Assembly: GCA_944384025.1 (NCBI GenBank)
Contig: CALWRS010000001.1
Coordinates: forward strand, 62,001-126,000
Origin: an uncultured Lachnospiraceae bacterium
Lineage (GTDB): Bacteria; Bacillota; Clostridia; Lachnospirales; Lachnospiraceae
Direction: 5' to 3'
DNA length: 64,000 bases
Part shown: positions 60,727 to 64,000 of the stretch, in pieces
Numbering within the stretch: the stretch's first letter is position 1
Layout of the letters: every line of letters begins with the position of its first letter
Notes under the pieces: generated by a model
Seen by the model: the letters and a program-made list of their open reading frames with translations, nothing else
The model's database searches: none
What the model was told of the DNA's origin: nothing
Program-made: the position numbers and the translations under genes

Positions 60727-63111
60727 ATGGCAGATACAGGAAAACCGCAAATTACCGTAGACGGAAAGCGTCTAAACACTGCACCCAACCTGCTCTACCG
60801 GGGGCAGGGTATGATCAGTGCGAACAATTCATCCAGACTGCTGCTTGATTACCGCGCGGAAAACCCGGAAGCGTATTGGGAGATTATGCGTCTGATTTTC
60901 GGCGAGAAGGGGCTTGGGATGTCGCATCTTAAAGTAGAGATGGGAGCCGATATCAACTCTTCGTCGGGAACGGAACCTGCTGTAAAGCGAACGGCGGACG
61001 AGCCTGCCGATGCGACAAGAGGCGCGGCGTATCGCATTGCCGCCGATGCATTGAAAATTAATCCCGCGCTCACGCTGGATATGCTTTGGTGGGGCGAGCC
61101 GCGCTGGGTAACGGACGCTCCTAACGTATACGACGCGCGCTACCTCTGGCACAAAGAGACGCTAGCGGCAGCTTATGCGGCGTACGGCATTAAATTTGAT
61201 TACATTGGCGCTGTGCAAAACGAGCGCGCTTCCGACCCGCAGTGGATCAAATACCTCTCGCGCAGGCTAAAAGAAGAGAAGGACTGCCCTTACGACTACG
61301 CGGGCATTAAGATTGTGGCGGGCGACGAGGTGTGCACATGGCACCTTGCGGGCGGCATGATCGAGGATAAGGAGCTTAGAAATGCCGTGGACGTTGTCGG
61401 TACGCATTATACAAGCTTTGCCGACGAAAATGCGGCGCAGCTTGCGCAAAAGTACGGCAAGGAGCTTTGGCTTAGCGAGGGCAGCCCGGCGATGAGCTAT
61501 TCGAAGGGGACGTGCCGGTTTGATGAAAAGCGCTCAGGGCTTACCGATATTGGCGGCACGCTTGACGTAGCGAATCGGATGATCGCCATGTATCCAAGAG
61601 GGCTGATGACGCTTTACGAGCACCAGCCTGTCGTGGCGGCGTATTATGACGGCGCTGCGTATTGCTCCAAGCAGATGATTAAAGCGGTTGAGCCGTGGAG
61701 CGGCGGCTATACGCTTGATAGTTGTTTTTTTATGGCGCTTCACTTTAGCCGCTTTATAAAAAAAGGCTGGAGTTATGTGGACGGAGCCTGCTTTTGCGAC
61801 GGTGAAATAGGCGGCGACGGCCACGCGATGGTAAACTGCACCTACAGTTACATGACGGTGGCGGATGCGGTAAGCGGCGATTACAGCATTGTCATCACAA
61901 ACACGACAAACGAGAACGTCACTTACCGCGTGCAGCTAAAAAATATGAAAAAAGCGGAGGCTCCCGTCTTTGTGTGGGAGACAAGAGGCCCGGATGGCGG
62001 CGAATACGACGAAAATTACTTTAAGAAAATAGATGCCATCACGCCGGAAGAAACTGCAGACGGACGCGGCTTTTTCGTAACAGTCAAGCCGTATTCGCTT
62101 GTGACGGTTTCTACGCTTTGCGTGAAAGAAGAAACATATCGCCACAAAGAAGGCGCAATGCTTCGCTTGCCGTATTTTGACAACTACGCGTATTCCGAGG
62201 AATTCCTTTTTGCAAGAGGCGGCGCGCCCAAATACACGACCGATGCGGGCGGTGCGTTTGAAGTTGTAAATGACGGCGGCGAAAACGTGCTTATGCAAGT
62301 AATTACCGCCGATAAAAAGCCCGAAGAATGGGGCTGGACGCCGGAACCGACAACGAGCTTTGGTGACGACAGATGGTTTAACTACGCGGTATCCGCCGAC
62401 ATACGGCTGGAAGAAGGCTACGCAGGCGTAGGTCTTAGGTATTGTCTTGGCGGCGCGGGCTACAGCGGCTACTGGGCGAAGCTTATGAAAAGCGGCGAAG
62501 TATCGCTGATGAAAAACGGAAGTGAGCTGAAAAAAGCAGCGCTTGCAGGCGGGGTGAGCGCCTTGTGGAACCGCGTTCGGGTAGAGGCCGCAGGCGATCG
62601 CGTACAAGTTTTTGTAAACGGGGAATCGGTAATTCGCTACGCTGCTGCAGGCGAGGCGATGGCTGCCGCAGGAAGGGCCGCGCTTTACAGCTCGTATGAC
62701 AGAAACTGTTTTCGAAATTTTGCGGCGGAGCCGCTTAAGAACATGCGATATTACGTCGCACGATACGACGATATGGACGGCGTCCTTTCCTACGAAGGAG
62801 ACGTACATTTTATTACTACGGGAAGCTGGAAAAATTACAATCGTACTTCCTCGGAGCTTGCAAGCGGCGCATCCGCTTCGTTTCGTTTTACCGGAAGCGG
62901 GTTTTCCTTGCTTGGAGAGAACAAAGCAGGCGTTTATTTGCTCGTTCAAATCGACGGCAAAACCGAGCGTTTTACAACAAGGCAGACGGAAGCGAGGGAA
63001 GCATTTTATTACAAACATTCTCTTGCAGGCGGCGCGCATACGGTTCGGATAACGGTGCTTGCCGGAAAGCTTGCAATTGATGCGCTGGAAGTTGTGGAAG
63101 AAGCAAATTGA
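60727..63111 (+). CDS. GH59/GH30-like glycosidase (galactocerebrosidase-type), no signal peptide
   Basis: The 794-residue protein has a TIM-barrel catalytic part (about 20-420) with the putative acid/base in AVQNERASDPQW and nucleophile in ELWLSEGSPAMSY, spaced as in GH59 galactocerebrosidases, then beta-sandwich domains to the end (concanavalin-like region about 540-680). GH59 enzymes remove galactose from galactosyl conjugates. No signal peptide or membrane helix is present, so it should act inside the cell. ATG 60727 follows TTAGGAG. It is just past the pgi terminator. Confidence 0.75.
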   Translation: MADTGKPQITVDGKRLNTAPNLLYRGQGMISANNSSRLLLDYRAENPEAYWEIMRLIFGEKGLGMSHLKVEMGADINSSSGTEPAVKRTADEPADATRGAAYRIAADALKINPALTLDMLWWGEPRWVTDAPNVYDARYLWHKETLAAAYAAYGIKFDYIGAVQNERASDPQWIKYLSRRLKEEKDCPYDYAGIKIVAGDEVCTWHLAGGMIEDKELRNAVDVVGTHYTSFADENAAQLAQKYGKELWLSEGSPAMSYSKGTCRFDEKRSGLTDIGGTLDVANRMIAMYPRGLMTLYEHQPVVAAYYDGAAYCSKQMIKAVEPWSGGYTLDSCFFMALHFSRFIKKGWSYVDGACFCDGEIGGDGHAMVNCTYSYMTVADAVSGDYSIVITNTTNENVTYRVQLKNMKKAEAPVFVWETRGPDGGEYDENYFKKIDAITPEETADGRGFFVTVKPYSLVTVSTLCVKEETYRHKEGAMLRLPYFDNYAYSEEFLFARGGAPKYTTDAGGAFEVVNDGGENVLMQVITADKKPEEWGWTPEPTTSFGDDRWFNYAVSADIRLEEGYAGVGLRYCLGGAGYSGYWAKLMKSGEVSLMKNGSELKKAALAGGVSALWNRVRVEAAGDRVQVFVNGESVIRYAAAGEAMAAAGRAALYSSYDRNCFRNFAAEPLKNMRYYVARYDDMDGVLSYEGDVHFITTGSWKNYNRTSSELASGASASFRFTGSGFSLLGENKAGVYLLVQIDGKTERFTTRQTEAREAFYYKHSLAGGAHTVRITVLAGKLAIDALEVVEEAN

Positions 63112-63141
63112 CTTTCCTATCTGAAAGGTGAGGTGAAAAAA

Positions 63142-63606
63142 ATGGAATACTTGCCGATGGTTGCCGCAGCGGTCGTCGCTTTGTCTTTTTTTGCTGCGGA
63201 AGGGAAGGCGAAAAAAGAGGCGCTGCTTTTTCGGGTACTTTTTTCGTGCCTTTTTGTTTTATTGCCTGTCGTTTTTTTAATCGCAAAGGGGCGCATTGCG
63301 GCGCCGCTTACGTTTGCTCTTCCGGCATTTTTAGCCGGAAAGAAACTCTTTTTGGTATATCTGGGCGTTTTAAACGCGCTTACGTTTGCTGTTTTTGGTT
63401 TCGACAAGCTTGCGGCGGTAAGGCAGCGAAAAAGAATCCGGATTGGCACGCTTCTTGGACTTTCCTTTCTTGGCGGCTCGCTTGGCGGACTGCTTGCGAT
63501 GTATGTGTTTCGCCATAAGACGCAAAAAAGTTATTTTACCGTAGGAATTCCGGCGATTATTATAACGCAGGCGCTTGTGGTCTTTTTCTGGATGAACGCT
63601 CGCTGA
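63142..63606 (+). CDS. DUF1294 membrane protein
   Basis: The 154-residue protein has four membrane helices. The C-terminal half matches DUF1294: FGFDKLAAVRQRKRIRI, LSFLGGSLGGLLAMYVFRHKTQK and SYFTVGIPAII. Function is unknown. ATG 63142 is chosen because AAAGGTGAGG lies before it; GTG 63133 overlaps that site. Confidence 0.85.
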   Translation: MEYLPMVAAAVVALSFFAAEGKAKKEALLFRVLFSCLFVLLPVVFLIAKGRIAAPLTFALPAFLAGKKLFLVYLGVLNALTFAVFGFDKLAAVRQRKRIRIGTLLGLSFLGGSLGGLLAMYVFRHKTQKSYFTVGIPAIIITQALVVFFWMNAR

Positions 63607-63624
63607 CGGGATGGCGAAAATAGC

Positions 63625-63653
63625 TTGACGTTCCTTTTTTGCCGCCGTATAAT
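63625..63653 (+). promoter_or_regulatory. Strong sigma-A promoter of serC
   Basis: TTGACG (63625-63630) and TATAAT (63648-63653), 17-base spacing. Confidence 0.85.
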
Positions 63654-63659
63654 GAGACA

Positions 63660-63756
63660 ATGGGCGCAACAAGGCAGATAGTATCTCACCCGATTCCTGC
63701 GACCCGTTTTACCTGCGCTAGCAGGCCGATAAATTCTATTTTTGGAGGAAAAATTT
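63660..63756 (+). promoter_or_regulatory. Leader of serC with a small hairpin
   Basis: A leader of about 100 bases contains the 5-bp stem CCTGC/GCAGG at 63712-63725 and the TTTGGAGGA ribosome site. No known riboswitch or T-box core is recognised. Confidence 0.4.
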
Positions 63757-64000
63757 ATGGGAAGAGTGTATAACTTTTCGGCAGGCCCGGCAGTTTTGCC
63801 GGAAGAAGTGTTAAAGGAAGCCGCAGCAGAAATGCTTGACTACCGGGGAAGCGGCATGTCCGTAATGGAAATGAGCCACCGCTCCAAAGTTTTCGAAACA
63901 ATTATCAAAGAAGCAGAGCAGGATTTGCGGGACCTTCTTGAAATTCCGGACAACTACAAAGTGCTGTTTTTGCAGGGCGGCGCTCATTTGCAGTTTGCCA
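63757..64000 (+). CDS. serC: Phosphoserine aminotransferase (5' part, cut by window end)
   Basis: The first 81 residues read [20 protein letters not shown] then [14 protein letters not shown] and [14 protein letters not shown], the classical N-terminus of SerC, a PLP enzyme making phosphoserine in serine synthesis. The gene continues past base 64000. ATG 63757 follows TTGGAGGA. Confidence 0.95.
   Translation, partial: MGRVYNFSAGPAVLPEEVLKEAAAEMLDYRGSGMSVMEMSHRSKVFETIIKEAEQDLRDLLEIPDNYKVLFLQGGAHLQFA

Noticed and set aside
61936..63039. 367-codon minus-strand frame in the GH59-like gene
   Set aside because: The plus-strand frame is a coherent glycosidase; the antisense frame has no start signal or family.
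63660..63756. T-box or other known riboswitch in the serC leader
   Set aside because: No T-box sequence, specifier stem or terminator is seen; only a 5-bp hairpin is present.

Overview
The window looks like a chromosome segment of an anaerobic, low-to-mid GC Firmicute of the class Clostridia, most plausibly Lachnospiraceae. This rests on the gene set and protein style (MutS2, YhaM, DUF1385, ECF transporter, VanY, GH10 lipoprotein xylanases, strong AGGAGG ribosome sites) and not on any database search. No rRNA gene, tRNA gene or CRISPR array is visible.

Layout. 1-7196: a housekeeping run on the + strand (mutS2 3' end, a two-component system, an HtrA-like protein lacking catalytic residues, yhaM, rlmD). 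6885-16945: a roughly 10 kb AT-rich element inserted inside the 3' end of rlmD. It carries GNAT genes broken by an IS, metabolic cargo, mobC without a relaxase, small regulators and a large serine recombinase. The two junctions share a short core in the same reading frame, so insertion appears to have exchanged the C-terminal tails of RlmD and the recombinase. 17013-21040: a decayed accessory strip with AlbA/Schlafen-type genes (one with an early amber codon), a DUF6508-like gene, an HTH gene, a truncated RhuM-type gene, gene remnants, and copies of a structured repeat that recurs at 29766.

21063-27325: a GH10 xylanase lipoprotein followed by a MoxR / DUF58 / transglutaminase cluster. 27393-29766: rpmG-secE-nusG-rplK-rplA, with twin L1-binding-type hairpins. 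29766-40650: a stretch that interrupts the usual rplA-rplJ junction; it holds a lipoprotein, an ECF transporter operon with a PHP protein, a secreted protein / anchored protein / MacB-like ABC cluster, and a HisJ-type phosphatase. 40660-52629: L10 leader, rplJ, rplL, a second GH10 xylanase placed between rplL and rpoB, then rpoB, rpoC and rho. 52640-64000: rpmE with a leader hairpin, DUF1385, prmC, prfA, a SpoU-type methyltransferase, a VanY-type carboxypeptidase with a long Ser/Pro repeat tail, an unknown coiled-coil membrane protein, pgi, a GH59-like glycosidase, a DUF1294 protein and the start of serC.

The core genes form transcription/translation operons with recognisable sigma-A promoters, r-protein leaders and terminators. 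The secreted proteins (two xylanases, the transglutaminase, a lipoprotein, VanY) share low-complexity Thr/Ser-Pro linkers, suggesting one surface and plant-polysaccharide programme. The most unusual material is the tail-swapping serine-recombinase element, the palindromes embedded in DNA-binding-protein genes and copied nearby, and the dispersed structured repeat.
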